Origin: Granulicella sp. L56
GTDB lineage: Bacteria > Acidobacteriota > Terriglobia > Terriglobales > Acidobacteriaceae
Reading direction: 5' to 3'
Assembly (NCBI RefSeq): GCF_009765835.1
Contig: NZ_LMUS01000008.1
Location: 89,998-153,997 of the forward strand
Length of the DNA: 64,000 nucleotides
Shown: one piece after another, positions 25,957 through 34,645 of the stretch
Numbering within the stretch: the first letter of the stretch is position 1
Layout: the number at the start of each line of letters is the position of its first letter
The notes under the pieces: model-generated
Seen by the model: the letters and a program-made list of their open reading frames with translations, nothing else
Databases searched by the model: none
Told to the model about the DNA's origin: nothing
Made by a program: the position numbers and the translations under genes

Positions 25957-27780
25957 ATGGCTACAACGACTCTTCCCGTAACCGCCGCCGACAAGAAGAT
26001 CATTGCCGGTGGCAGCTTCCTTATCTCCGATCCCGTTCCGCAAGACTGCTTCTTCCCCGAAGATTTCACCGAGGAGCAGCGCCAGATCGCGCAGACGACT
26101 GCCGAATTTGCTGCCAACGAGATCGTCCCCGTCTCCGACCAGATCGAGGCCAAGGACTTCGCCGTCATTCGTCGGCTTATCAAGGAAGCCTCCGAACTGG
26201 GCCTGACCTCCGTAGATATTCCCGAAGAGTATGGCGGCCTGGAGATGGACAAGAGCACCGCTGCCATCATCGCGGAAAACATCGCGCGGCAAGGAAGCTT
26301 CTCCGTCATCTTCTCTGCACATGTTGGAATCGGCACTCTACCTATAGTTTGGTACGGCACCCCAGAGCAAAAGAAGAAGTACCTGCCTAAGCTCGCCAGT
26401 GGCGAATTTATTGGAGCTTATGCGCTCTCAGAGTCCACCAGCGGTTCTGACGCCGTGAGCGCTCGCACCCGCGCTATCTTGTCGGAAGACAAGCAGACCT
26501 ATACGCTGAACGGCGAAAAGATGTGGATCACCAACGCCGGATTCGCAGACCTCTTCACTGTCTTCGCTCAGTGCGCGATTCCCAGCGGTCCTAAAGCTGG
26601 CGAAGAAAAACTCACAGCCTTTCTCGTCGAGCGAGGCACTCCCGGCCTCACCATTGGCAAGGAAGAGCACAAGCTCGGCATTCGTGGCAGCTCTACCTGT
26701 CCGCTTAGTCTTGCCGATTGCAAGATCCCGGCTGGAAACCTCCTTGGCGAAGTAGGCAAAGGCACTCACATTGCCTTTAACATCCTCAACGTTGGTCGCT
26801 ATAAGCTCGGCAACGCCGCTGTCGGTGCTGCGCGCATATCGCTCGGCAATGGCATTCGCTATGCCAAAGAACGCAAGGCGTTCGGCAAATCCATCGCCGA
26901 ATTTGGGCTCATCCAGGAAAAGCTTGCCGACTGCGCCGTCGGTGTCTTTGTCGGCGAAGCCCTCTCTTATCGCACGGTAGGCATGATCGACGCAGCTTTA
27001 GCCAGCGTGGACAAGCACGATACCGCCGCCATTCAGAAGGCCATCGAGAACTATGCCGTCGAGTGCAGCATCGTAAAGGTCTGGGACTCGGAGATGCTCG
27101 ACCGCGTCGTCGACGAGACTCTGCAAATTTTTGCAGGTTACGGTTACGTCGAAGAGTATCCCGCCGAGCGAGCCTACCGCGACTCGCGCATCAACCGTAT
27201 CTTCGAAGGCACCAACGAGATCAACCGTCTCATTATCACCGGCTGGCTCATCAAGTCTGCGATGTCGGGCAAGCTCGCGCTCATGCCCGCCATTAAGCAG
27301 CTGATGGATGAAGTCATGGCTGGCCCTGTTCCGAAGGAAGACCGCGAAGGGCCGCTCGCAGCCGAAGTCGATCTTCTGGCCAGCGCGAAAAAGCTGACCC
27401 TCTTCGCTGCCGGGGCCGCCACGCAGAGATATATGGCCGCGATCTCTGAGGAGCAGGAGGTCATGGGAGCTATTGCGGATATGGTCATCGAAGTCTACGC
27501 AATGGAGTCCGCCATTCTCCGCGCCGAAAAGATCGTTGCGGCCAAAGGGAGCGCTGGTGCCGATATTTCGGCAGCCATGGCTCGTATCTACGCCTCTGGC
27601 GCCATGGAGAAGATTGAGCTTTGCGCTCGCAAAGTCATCGCTGCCGTAGCCGAGGGCGATATGGCTCGGACCCAGTTCACCATCCTCCGCCGCCTTGCCA
27701 AACACGACCCGGCAGATACGATTACGCTCCGCCGCCAGGTGGCCCAGCATATCGTCAAGGCCGGTAAGTACGCCCTCTGA
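25957..27780 (+). CDS. fadE: acyl-CoA dehydrogenase (FadE of the Bacillus/VLCAD type)
   Basis: A 607-residue FAD enzyme performing the first step of beta-oxidation. Acyl-CoA dehydrogenase N-terminal, middle (YALSESTSGSDA) and C-terminal domains are followed by an extra helical C-terminal extension, as in very-long-chain enzymes. The catalytic Glu lies in RIFEGTNEINR. The ATG at 25957 is preceded by AAGGAG at six bases; the frame is open further upstream inside the thiolase gene but codes for nothing plausible there. Operon-terminal gene, followed by a hairpin. Confidence 0.93.
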   Translation: MATTTLPVTAADKKIIAGGSFLISDPVPQDCFFPEDFTEEQRQIAQTTAEFAANEIVPVSDQIEAKDFAVIRRLIKEASELGLTSVDIPEEYGGLEMDKSTAAIIAENIARQGSFSVIFSAHVGIGTLPIVWYGTPEQKKKYLPKLASGEFIGAYALSESTSGSDAVSARTRAILSEDKQTYTLNGEKMWITNAGFADLFTVFAQCAIPSGPKAGEEKLTAFLVERGTPGLTIGKEEHKLGIRGSSTCPLSLADCKIPAGNLLGEVGKGTHIAFNILNVGRYKLGNAAVGAARISLGNGIRYAKERKAFGKSIAEFGLIQEKLADCAVGVFVGEALSYRTVGMIDAALASVDKHDTAAIQKAIENYAVECSIVKVWDSEMLDRVVDETLQIFAGYGYVEEYPAERAYRDSRINRIFEGTNEINRLIITGWLIKSAMSGKLALMPAIKQLMDEVMAGPVPKEDREGPLAAEVDLLASAKKLTLFAAGAATQRYMAAISEEQEVMGAIADMVIEVYAMESAILRAEKIVAAKGSAGADISAAMARIYASGAMEKIELCARKVIAAVAEGDMARTQFTILRRLAKHDPADTITLRRQVAQHIVKAGKYAL

Positions 27781-27839
27781 GTTCAAAGGGTTTTCATCCT
27801 GCGCATAACATCACGAGCGGCGTCAAAATGGCTATTGAA

Positions 27840-27877
27840 TTGCTACTAAAAGCTCTTAAGAGTAGGGCACGTAGCAA
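27840..27877 (+). terminator. hairpin after the fatty-acid operon
   Basis: Outer stem TTGCTAC (27840-27846) / GTAGCAA (27871-27877) with an inner palindrome CTCTTAAGAG (27853-27862), followed by TCTTTATTT. The shape and T-rich tail suit a terminator, though the stem is interrupted. Confidence 0.4.
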
Positions 27878-27935
27878 TCTTTATTTACGGTAAGGCCATT
27901 CTTGATGTTCAACCGTTGTGCAGGAAAGAGTAATT

Positions 27936-30900
27936 ATGCAGAATCGCCGCTCGCTTGTTGGTACTTTTTTTCCCATTCTTGGCCTTGTGTTTGCTCTTTT
28001 GCCTCTAGGACACGCAGCCGTCCCTAACCGAATCGCTTCGGCTGTTACGGAAGCTCGAACGCCAGTCCAGAACACGGTCTCTCCTCGCGCCAGGAGTTCA
28101 AGCGACCTTGGTGCCGCGCCCGGCTCCCTTAAGCTGGATGGGCTCATGTTGCAGTTCAATATGACTGCTGCCCAACAAGCTGCCCTGACCCGGCTTCAGA
28201 CTGACCAGCAGAATCCTGCCTCTGCCCACTATCACCAATGGTTGACGCCCCAGCAATTTGGCGAGCAGTTTGGCCTTAGCGCTGATGACATCGCCCGGGT
28301 CACGTCCTGGCTAACGGCACAGGGATTCACCGTTACCGGAGTTGCCAAAAGCTCTAACTTTGTTACCTTCAGCGGTACGGCAGCGCAGGCCCAGCAGGCC
28401 TTCGGGACCACGATCCACAGTCTTTCCAGTAACGGCCAAGCCCATATCGCCAATCTGACCGATCCTGTTCTGCCATCGGCGATTGCCAGCGTCGTCTCGA
28501 ATATCAGCGGCCTCAACGACTTCCACCCTATGCCGCATCTGCGCGTCAATCCGGTTTCGGCCAATATGCTTCGCCCGCACTTCACCAATCCGAATCCGAA
28601 TGATCCTGTCCAGTACGCTCTCGCTCCTGCTGACTTCAACACCATTTACAACGTTAATCCGCTCCTTGGTAATAGTCTTACTGGTGCGGGCATAGGCGGA
28701 TGTTCTCCAAGCTCTACAACCTGTGGAGATATTGCGGTCCTGGGACAGGTCGATATCACCTCCTACCTCTCCGATGTTGCTGCATTTCGCAACGCTGCGG
28801 GCCTTCCTGCTAGTCAGATTTACAGCGATATCTCTGGGACTCCCGTGGCGCCCACATCTCCTTGCGTCAATAACCCCACCCCTGAAGCTAGCTGTCCCGA
28901 TCTTGAGGAATCGCTGTTCGATGTCGAATGGGCCGGCGCAATCGCTCCTCAGGCCAAAATTCTCTTCGTTACTTCAACGAACGTGATCAGCTCCCTTGGC
29001 GTGGCTATTGTCGATAATGTGGCTCCAATTATTTCAATGAGCTACGGCCAGTGTGAGCCCACTATCCCTGGCAGCGAGGTGGTCGGGCTGACCATTTTCC
29101 TGCAGCAAGCCAGCCTGCAGGGTATCACTATCATCGGCGCTACTGGCGATGATGGGGCAACGGACTGCGACGTCTTCGTCAGCTCAGCGACTCATGGGCT
29201 TGCGGTCGATTTCCCGGGAAGTTCTCCTTTCGTTACCGCCATCGGCGGCACGATGTTCGATGATGCGACAAATCCATCTTCCTACTGGAATCCGGCCAAT
29301 GGACCCGGAAGTAGTTCTGCAAAAGGCTACATTCCTGAGAAGGTTTGGAATGAGGACACTGAGGATATCGCTAAGAATCCTCCAACCTTCGGGGCAGGTG
29401 GTGGTGGTGCGAGTATCGACTTTACCAAACCGGCGTGGCAGATAGGTCAAGGGGTGCCCACCGATAACTTTCGCCACGTTCCGGACATCTCCCTGAACGC
29501 AGCTTCCGACCATGAAGGCTATCTCTTCTGCATTGATGGTTCCTGTACGGGAGGGCAGTTCTACAACACAAAAATCCCTGCCGATACCGGCTACATTTTA
29601 GGCGGGACATCGTCGGGAGTTCCTACGTTTGCGAGCGTCATGGCTCTAGTGGAAGAGAGTCTCCAGCAAGGCCGTCTCGGCAATATCAATCCAAATATCT
29701 ATGCCATGGCAAATGGCGGCCAGTACGACACTATCTTTCATGACATTACAAGCGGTAATAACAAGAGCCCATGCGCAGTTGGTCCTAATTGTCCGACCGG
29801 ATCAATCGGCTTCGACGCAAGTAGATACTACGATCTGGCAAGCGGCTGGGGCAGCATCGATGCGGCAGCCTTCGCCCAATATTGGATATCCTTCCCGCCG
29901 ACAAACCCAGCAGGGACGATAGCCACTTTGACCACCGTCACTCCACCGTCAAGCACTGTTGCAGCGGGAACGCAGGTCTCGCTCGCAATCAAGGTAGCTC
30001 CAGTAACTCCACCTACCAATGCGCCGCCCTATGATCCGACGGGCTCCGTTGAGATTCAGGTAGACGGACAACCGGTAGCTGCTTCAGTAGCGCTCGTCAA
30101 CGGTCAGACCACCTATTCTTTGAGCACCACGGGGCTCATAGCAGGGTCGCATCCGGTCACAGTGATTTATTCCGGCGACTCGAACTTCGCCAGTTCGACG
30201 GGCTCGGCTACCGTCACTATCACGGGTACTACTGGCACCCCGGTAGCTTCACATACCAGCGTGACCGCTACGCCAAATTCTGGTCCAGCAGGGACTGCGA
30301 TCTCATTGGGCATTACGGTAGCTTCGAGCGGCACCCCGGCGAACACTCCGTCGGGCACTATTCAGATACTGCTCGACGGTGCAACGGTAGCGAGTTCGGT
30401 AGCGCTCTCCGGCGGTCAGGCTAGTTATCCCTTGAACACCACGGCGCTCACAGCAGGGCAGCATTCAGTCTCAGTGATCTACTCCGGCGACTCGAACTTC
30501 ACTGGATCGCAAGGTGGGACGACCATCACCATCACCGGGACTGGCACCGTGCCGCCGGCAGGGGCCGACTTCACCATCACGCCTTCGACCGCTTCCGTCA
30601 GCACGATCGTTGGCGAGAAGGTTCCGGCGATTGTCTTCACGCTCGCCCCGGTCAATGGATTCACCGGCCCCATTACGCTGAGTGCTTCCGATACCAGCAA
30701 CGACCAGCTCACTCCGGCCTTCTCCGTAAACCCGGTTGTCATCAACTCGACAAACGGTGCAACGACGACACTTACGTTCACGGCCTTCCAGAGCCTTACC
30801 AGTGTGCGAGGAGGATCGTCGCCATTCCAGCCAGCCTCGAACCGCTCGGCCACCGGAAAGATGCGCTGGTATGCCGCTGGCTCCGGAGCGACGCTGGCCT

Positions 30901-31106
30901 GCATGTTCCTGTTGATTCTCCCGCGTCGCCGCCGCTGGGGAGCGCTGCTTGCCGTACTCCTCTCCGTAGGCGCGATCGGAGCGTCCGGCTGCGGGTCAGG
31001 GGGAACTCTTCCAACCACAGCCACCTATAACATCACCATCACGGCTACGGCTGCGGGCAATCTTTCTCACACAGCCGCGGTGAACGTGACGTTCAGGATT
31101 CGATAG
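27936..31106 (+). CDS. sedolisin (S53, kumamolisin-type) protease with pro-domain and Ig-like repeats
   Basis: A 1056-residue secreted serine-carboxyl protease. A signal peptide is followed by the pro-kumamolisin activation domain (about 40-200) and the S53 catalytic domain. Catalytic Glu325/Asp329 lie in EESLFDVEWAG, the oxyanion Asp in GATGDDGA, and Ser559 in GGTSSGVP. A calcium-site-like FHDITSG follows. Two tandem Ig-like (Big_3-type) repeats, each ending VIYSGDSNF, lead to a further Ig-like segment and a hydrophobic helix preceding an RRRR cluster. The C-terminus has a Cys-Gly-Ser-Gly-Gly stretch. Such enzymes work at acidic pH, fitting acid soil. ATG 27936 has AGGAAAGAG upstream; GTG 27918 is less likely. 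Confidence 0.9.
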   Translation: MQNRRSLVGTFFPILGLVFALLPLGHAAVPNRIASAVTEARTPVQNTVSPRARSSSDLGAAPGSLKLDGLMLQFNMTAAQQAALTRLQTDQQNPASAHYHQWLTPQQFGEQFGLSADDIARVTSWLTAQGFTVTGVAKSSNFVTFSGTAAQAQQAFGTTIHSLSSNGQAHIANLTDPVLPSAIASVVSNISGLNDFHPMPHLRVNPVSANMLRPHFTNPNPNDPVQYALAPADFNTIYNVNPLLGNSLTGAGIGGCSPSSTTCGDIAVLGQVDITSYLSDVAAFRNAAGLPASQIYSDISGTPVAPTSPCVNNPTPEASCPDLEESLFDVEWAGAIAPQAKILFVTSTNVISSLGVAIVDNVAPIISMSYGQCEPTIPGSEVVGLTIFLQQASLQGITIIGATGDDGATDCDVFVSSATHGLAVDFPGSSPFVTAIGGTMFDDATNPSSYWNPANGPGSSSAKGYIPEKVWNEDTEDIAKNPPTFGAGGGGASIDFTKPAWQIGQGVPTDNFRHVPDISLNAASDHEGYLFCIDGSCTGGQFYNTKIPADTGYILGGTSSGVPTFASVMALVEESLQQGRLGNINPNIYAMANGGQYDTIFHDITSGNNKSPCAVGPNCPTGSIGFDASRYYDLASGWGSIDAAAFAQYWISFPPTNPAGTIATLTTVTPPSSTVAAGTQVSLAIKVAPVTPPTNAPPYDPTGSVEIQVDGQPVAASVALVNGQTTYSLSTTGLIAGSHPVTVIYSGDSNFASSTGSATVTITGTTGTPVASHTSVTATPNSGPAGTAISLGITVASSGTPANTPSGTIQILLDGATVASSVALSGGQASYPLNTTALTAGQHSVSVIYSGDSNFTGSQGGTTITITGTGTVPPAGADFTITPSTASVSTIVGEKVPAIVFTLAPVNGFTGPITLSASDTSNDQLTPAFSVNPVVINSTNGATTTLTFTAFQSLTSVRGGSSPFQPASNRSATGKMRWYAAGSGATLACMFLLILPRRRRWGALLAVLLSVGAIGASGCGSGGTLPTTATYNITITATAAGNLSHTAAVNVTFRIR

Positions 31107-31117
31107 TGGCCGCTTGT

Positions 31118-33301
31118 CTACGAGGCCGTGCCTTCGGGCGCGGCCTTTCCTTTTGCAGGCACCGCTTCCGCTGCGCCTTCAGCGATGCGCATCAGGTAAT
31201 CCTGAGCGCTGAATGCTGCTCCCACCTTTGGCGCTCTCACATACTCGCCATCCGGTTGCAACAGCCGGGCCTTCGTATTGTCTGCCAGGTACGCCGCCAG
31301 AATCTCTTCGCGAAGCCGCTTCACAAGGTCCGCCTGCGTCACGGGGAATAAGACCTCGCATCGCTCGAACAAATTTCGCGGCATCCAGTCCGCGCTCCCG
31401 CAGTAGATCTCCTCTTTTCCGCCATTGGCGAAGCAGAAGATGCGGCTATGTTCGAGATACCGCCCCACGAGGCTGCGCACCCGGATGTGCTCACTCAATC
31501 CCTTCACGCCCGGACGCAGCGAGCACATTCCCCGCACAATCAGGTCAATCTCAACCCCAGCCTTCGAGGCCGCATACAGTGCCTCGACGGTGGGCCGGTC
31601 GAGCAGCGCGTTCATCTTCGCCACAATCGCCGCCGGCTTTCCTGCTTTTGCATGGGCTGTCTCGCGCCCGATCAACGCGATCACCTTCTCTGCCAGCGTC
31701 AGCGGAGCCACAAGCAAGGGCGCATACGAAGCAGCCTCCGTCTCCGCAGTGAGATAGTTGAACACCTTCTGCACAGCCTCAGTCATCTCTGGCCGCGAGG
31801 TCAGCAGGCTGATATCGGTATAAAACCGCGCCGTCACCGGGTTGTAGTTTCCCGTCCCCAGGTGGGCGTATCTTCGCACCACGCCATCAGGATCGCGCCG
31901 CACCAGCAATGCCAGTTTGCAATGGGTCTTGAAGCCAAATATTCCGTGAAAGACTCCGACGCCTGCATCTTCCAGCTCTCGCGCCCAACGGATGTTCGAG
32001 TCTTCGTCGAACCTCGCCATCAGCTCCACAACAACGGTGACATCCTTGCTCTGCGCCGCTTCAATCAGCGCGCGGAAGATCGGTGAATCCTTGCTGGTTC
32101 GATAGAGTGTCTGCTTCATCGAGATGACACCGGAGTCTTTTGCTCCAGCCTCGATGAAGTCCTCCACTGTCTTGTACGAGTCGAAGGGATGGTGCAGCAT
32201 CACATCGTGGGTACGCAGTTCTTCAAACAGGTCGACCAGTTTCGGTCCCAGCCTAAATTCTTTTCCGGAAAATGCGGAATATTTAAGCTCGGGCCGCTTG
32301 GTCTCCGAGTACAGGTTCATCAATCGCGAGAGGTTGACCGGCCCATCCGTCCGATACACCTGCCACGGATCGAGCTCGAAGTTCATTCGCAATCGCTCGA
32401 CGATCTCATCTGCTGCCGAACCATCGATCTCTAATCGCACCGCATCGCCTTTGCGGCGGTTATGCAGCTCCGCTCGTACGCTCTCGAGCACCGACCGCGA
32501 CTCTTCTTCCTGCATGTAGAGATTACTGTTTCGGGTAACTCGAAACGCCGAGCACGACAGAACCTCATATCCGCGAAACATTCTTTCTACCTGCGACTCG
32601 ATCAGTTCGTGCAGCAGGATGAAATCGCTGTATCCGTCAGGCCCAGGCAGCGGAACCAGACGAGGCAGGGAGCGCGGCACCGTTACAACACCCAGAATGG
32701 CAGGCCGTGTACCGTTGCTGCCTTTACGTTTGTTCCTCAGCAGCAGAGCAAGGCAAAGCGCCTTATTCTGGACTCTTGGAAACGGATGCGATGGGTCGAT
32801 CGTCACCGGGGTCAACAGCGGGTCGACTTCGTTCTCGTAGAACTTCAGCGCATAAGTACGAGCCTCAGCGCTGACCTGATTCCACGGCAACACCCGGATT
32901 CGTTCCTCCCGCATCGCCGGTAAGAGCTGTTCATTCCAGCACTGGTACTGCGCCGCCACAAAATCCTTTAATCGTTCGCGCAGCCCGTCGAGCCGTTGTT
33001 GTGGCCGCAGCCCGCCCTCATCAAGAGGCTGCGCAAGGTTATAGCCGTCCTCAATTCGTTGCAGAAAACCTGCCACCCGAATCTCGATAAACTCGTCCAG
33101 GTTGCTCGCCGTAATCGCGAGAAACTTCACACGCTCTAAGAGAGGGTTCGTGGCGTCCTGCGCCTCTTCCAGTACGCGCTGGTTAAATCGCAGCCACGAC
33201 TCGTCCCGGCTGAAGAAAAGGGTTTCAACGGCTTTTGTGGCGGCCTTCTTTGCAGGCCTGGTATGTTCTGTTTTCGCGGCTACTCGTTTTTTAGCAGTCA
33301 T
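31118..33301 (-). CDS. ppk1: polyphosphate kinase 1
   Basis: A 727-residue enzyme making inorganic polyphosphate from ATP. After a Lys/Ala-rich N-terminal extension of about 25 residues come the PPK1 N-terminal domain (FFSRDESWLRFNQRVLEEA), the head domain and the two phospholipase-D-like C-terminal domains. The catalytic His lies in FGFKTHCKLALL, and AHLGTGNYNP is a second hallmark. It is convergent with the sedolisin gene, with 11 bases between stops; a terminator for that gene overlaps the ppk1 3' end. Confidence 0.95.
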   Translation of the reverse strand: MTAKKRVAAKTEHTRPAKKAATKAVETLFFSRDESWLRFNQRVLEEAQDATNPLLERVKFLAITASNLDEFIEIRVAGFLQRIEDGYNLAQPLDEGGLRPQQRLDGLRERLKDFVAAQYQCWNEQLLPAMREERIRVLPWNQVSAEARTYALKFYENEVDPLLTPVTIDPSHPFPRVQNKALCLALLLRNKRKGSNGTRPAILGVVTVPRSLPRLVPLPGPDGYSDFILLHELIESQVERMFRGYEVLSCSAFRVTRNSNLYMQEEESRSVLESVRAELHNRRKGDAVRLEIDGSAADEIVERLRMNFELDPWQVYRTDGPVNLSRLMNLYSETKRPELKYSAFSGKEFRLGPKLVDLFEELRTHDVMLHHPFDSYKTVEDFIEAGAKDSGVISMKQTLYRTSKDSPIFRALIEAAQSKDVTVVVELMARFDEDSNIRWARELEDAGVGVFHGIFGFKTHCKLALLVRRDPDGVVRRYAHLGTGNYNPVTARFYTDISLLTSRPEMTEAVQKVFNYLTAETEAASYAPLLVAPLTLAEKVIALIGRETAHAKAGKPAAIVAKMNALLDRPTVEALYAASKAGVEIDLIVRGMCSLRPGVKGLSEHIRVRSLVGRYLEHSRIFCFANGGKEEIYCGSADWMPRNLFERCEVLFPVTQADLVKRLREEILAAYLADNTKARLLQPDGEYVRAPKVGAAFSAQDYLMRIAEGAAEAVPAKGKAAPEGTAS
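31124..31154 (+). terminator. terminator of the sedolisin gene, inside the ppk1 3' end
   Basis: Stem GGCCGTGCC (31124-31132) / GGCGCGGCC (31137-31145) with a TTCG tetraloop and one wobble pair, followed by TTTCCTTTT. It lies within the last codons of the convergent ppk1 gene. Confidence 0.6.
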
Positions 33302-33409
33302 AGAGGTCTATGAGATTACCGTATCCATATGAAGGCCACGCAAATTCAAAGGCATGTCTCACAGAAACCTGGGCATTAAGGACATCCAGCCAACCCAGCC
33401 GAAAATAAA

Positions 33410-33437
33410 TTGAAGTAAAACCCCTGCGATCTAAAAT
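33410..33437 (+). promoter_or_regulatory. sigma-70-like promoter of the sigma-factor operon
   Basis: TTGAAG (33410-33415), 16-base spacer, TAAAAT (33432-33437), placing transcription start about 25 bases before the ATG at 33470. The short leader lacks a Shine-Dalgarno site. Confidence 0.4.
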
Positions 33438-33469
33438 ATCCCTACCCCATCATCCGTCTACACCAATAG

Positions 33470-34033
33470 ATGAGCGAATTGACGATCACCGAGCAGGACC
33501 AGCTCATCTTCGAAGCAATGGAGCGAGATGAGCCGCGACTGCGCAGCTTCATCCGCAAGCGAGTCGCAGACAGCGGAGAAGCAGAAGACATCCTGCAGGA
33601 CGTCTTCTACGAGCTCATCGAGGCCTACCGCCTCATGAAGCCTATCGAGCAGGTCACGGCGTGGCTCTTCCGCGTAGCGCGAAACCGGATGATTGACCTC
33701 TTCCGCAAGAAAAAGCCTGGCTCGCTGAATGAGCCCATCTCAACCGAGGACGGCAGCGACACGCTCGAAGATCTTCTGCCATCGCCCGATAAAGGCCCCG
33801 AGGCCGCCTACGCCCGTAATCTCCTCCTCGACGCGCTCGACGAAGCGCTCGAAGAGTTGCCGCCCGAGCAACGCGAAGTCTTCATCGCCCACGAGCTCAT
33901 GGGGCAGAGTTTCAAAGAAATTTCAGCTGACACCGGCGTCAGCGTCAACACGTTGCTCTCGCGCAAACGTTACGCCGTTCTGCATCTGCGCAGCACCTTG
34001 CAATCGATCTACGACACCATCGCAAAGCCATAA
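33470..34033 (+). CDS. RNA polymerase sigma factor, ECF/sigma-70 family
   Basis: A 187-residue sigma factor with region 2 (EAEDILQDVFYELIEAYRLM, WLFRVARNRMIDLFRKKK) and region 4 (LDEALEELPPEQREVFIAHELMGQSFKEIS followed by a helix-turn-helix). The acidic spacer between the two regions is about 50 residues. It heads a compact operon: the downstream membrane protein gene starts 11 bases after its stop with a strong ribosome site, and a coiled-coil protein gene overlaps that one. No typical zinc-binding anti-sigma factor is present, so the membrane protein is the candidate regulator. Confidence 0.88.
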   Translation: MSELTITEQDQLIFEAMERDEPRLRSFIRKRVADSGEAEDILQDVFYELIEAYRLMKPIEQVTAWLFRVARNRMIDLFRKKKPGSLNEPISTEDGSDTLEDLLPSPDKGPEAAYARNLLLDALDEALEELPPEQREVFIAHELMGQSFKEISADTGVSVNTLLSRKRYAVLHLRSTLQSIYDTIAKP

Positions 34034-34043
34034 GGAGAACTCA

Positions 34044-34403
34044 ATGCGCCACCACCCAATTATTAAAGGAATCAAAATCATCCTCTTCGTCCTCGTCGGC
34101 GGAACTGTACTCGGCTTCGCTACGATGGAGCTTTGGAACGCTCTTCTGCCGCAGATTTTAGGTCTGCACCGCATCACCTTCTGGCAGGGAGTCGGGCTCG
34201 TCGTTCTCAGCAGAATCCTCTTTGGTGGCTTCCATCGCCACTCCGGCCACCGCGACCAGTGGAACCATCGCATGAAGCACCGCATGAGAGAGCGCTGGGA
34301 ACACCTGTCTCCCGAGGAACGTGAAAAATTCCGTAAGGGGATGCGCTGCGGCCGCAATCCTTTCACCCAGCCCGAAGAACACACCGCGGAGCCACGGATA
34401 TGA
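34044..34403 (+). CDS. small membrane protein in sigma-factor operon
   Basis: A 119-residue protein starting at ATG 34044, with AAGGAG eight bases before. Two hydrophobic segments (about 9-27 and 45-61) are followed by a His/Arg-rich basic tail containing LSPEEREKFRKGMRCG. This tail resembles the charged, helix-forming ends of small acidobacterial sigma-linked proteins, but I do not recognise a named family. Position directly after an ECF sigma gene suggests a membrane anchor or anti-sigma role; this is inference from context only. Its stop overlaps the next start by four bases. Confidence 0.75.
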   Translation: MRHHPIIKGIKIILFVLVGGTVLGFATMELWNALLPQILGLHRITFWQGVGLVVLSRILFGGFHRHSGHRDQWNHRMKHRMRERWEHLSPEEREKFRKGMRCGRNPFTQPEEHTAEPRI

Positions 34404-34645
34404 AGGAAACAGGAAAGATCGACACCGTAGCGTCAGAGCGTCAGCTTCACCACGTCACGCATGTGCCTTCCCAAAGCCACGCTTCCCCGAACTCCGTTGA
34501 CTTCCGTGTCATGGAGCTGGAGCTTGAGAACTTGCGCCTGCAAAGACTGGTCGCCGAGCTGCTTCTGAAAAATCAGCAACTAAGAAAGCATGAGGAGCAG
34601 GGAGAGTCGGAGTTGAACTCAGTTAATCGCGTGCGCGCTTCTTGA
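34400..34645 (+). CDS. small coiled-coil protein, unknown function
   Basis: An 81-residue protein whose central part (VMELELENLRLQRLVAELLL) has heptad-spaced leucines expected to form a coiled coil. It shares ATGA with the preceding membrane protein gene, so it is translated with it. Its 3' end overlaps the convergent NtrC-type regulator gene by 23 bases. No enzyme motif or export signal is seen; a soluble partner of the sigma factor or membrane protein is conceivable. Confidence 0.65.
   Translation: MKETGKIDTVASERQLHHVTHVPSQSHASPNSVDFRVMELELENLRLQRLVAELLLKNQQLRKHEEQGESELNSVNRVRAS

Noticed and set aside
30130..30500. Internal near-identical DNA repeat in the sedolisin gene as a mobile or CRISPR-like repeat
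   Set aside because: The repeat is explained by two tandem Ig-like protein domains in the same reading frame.
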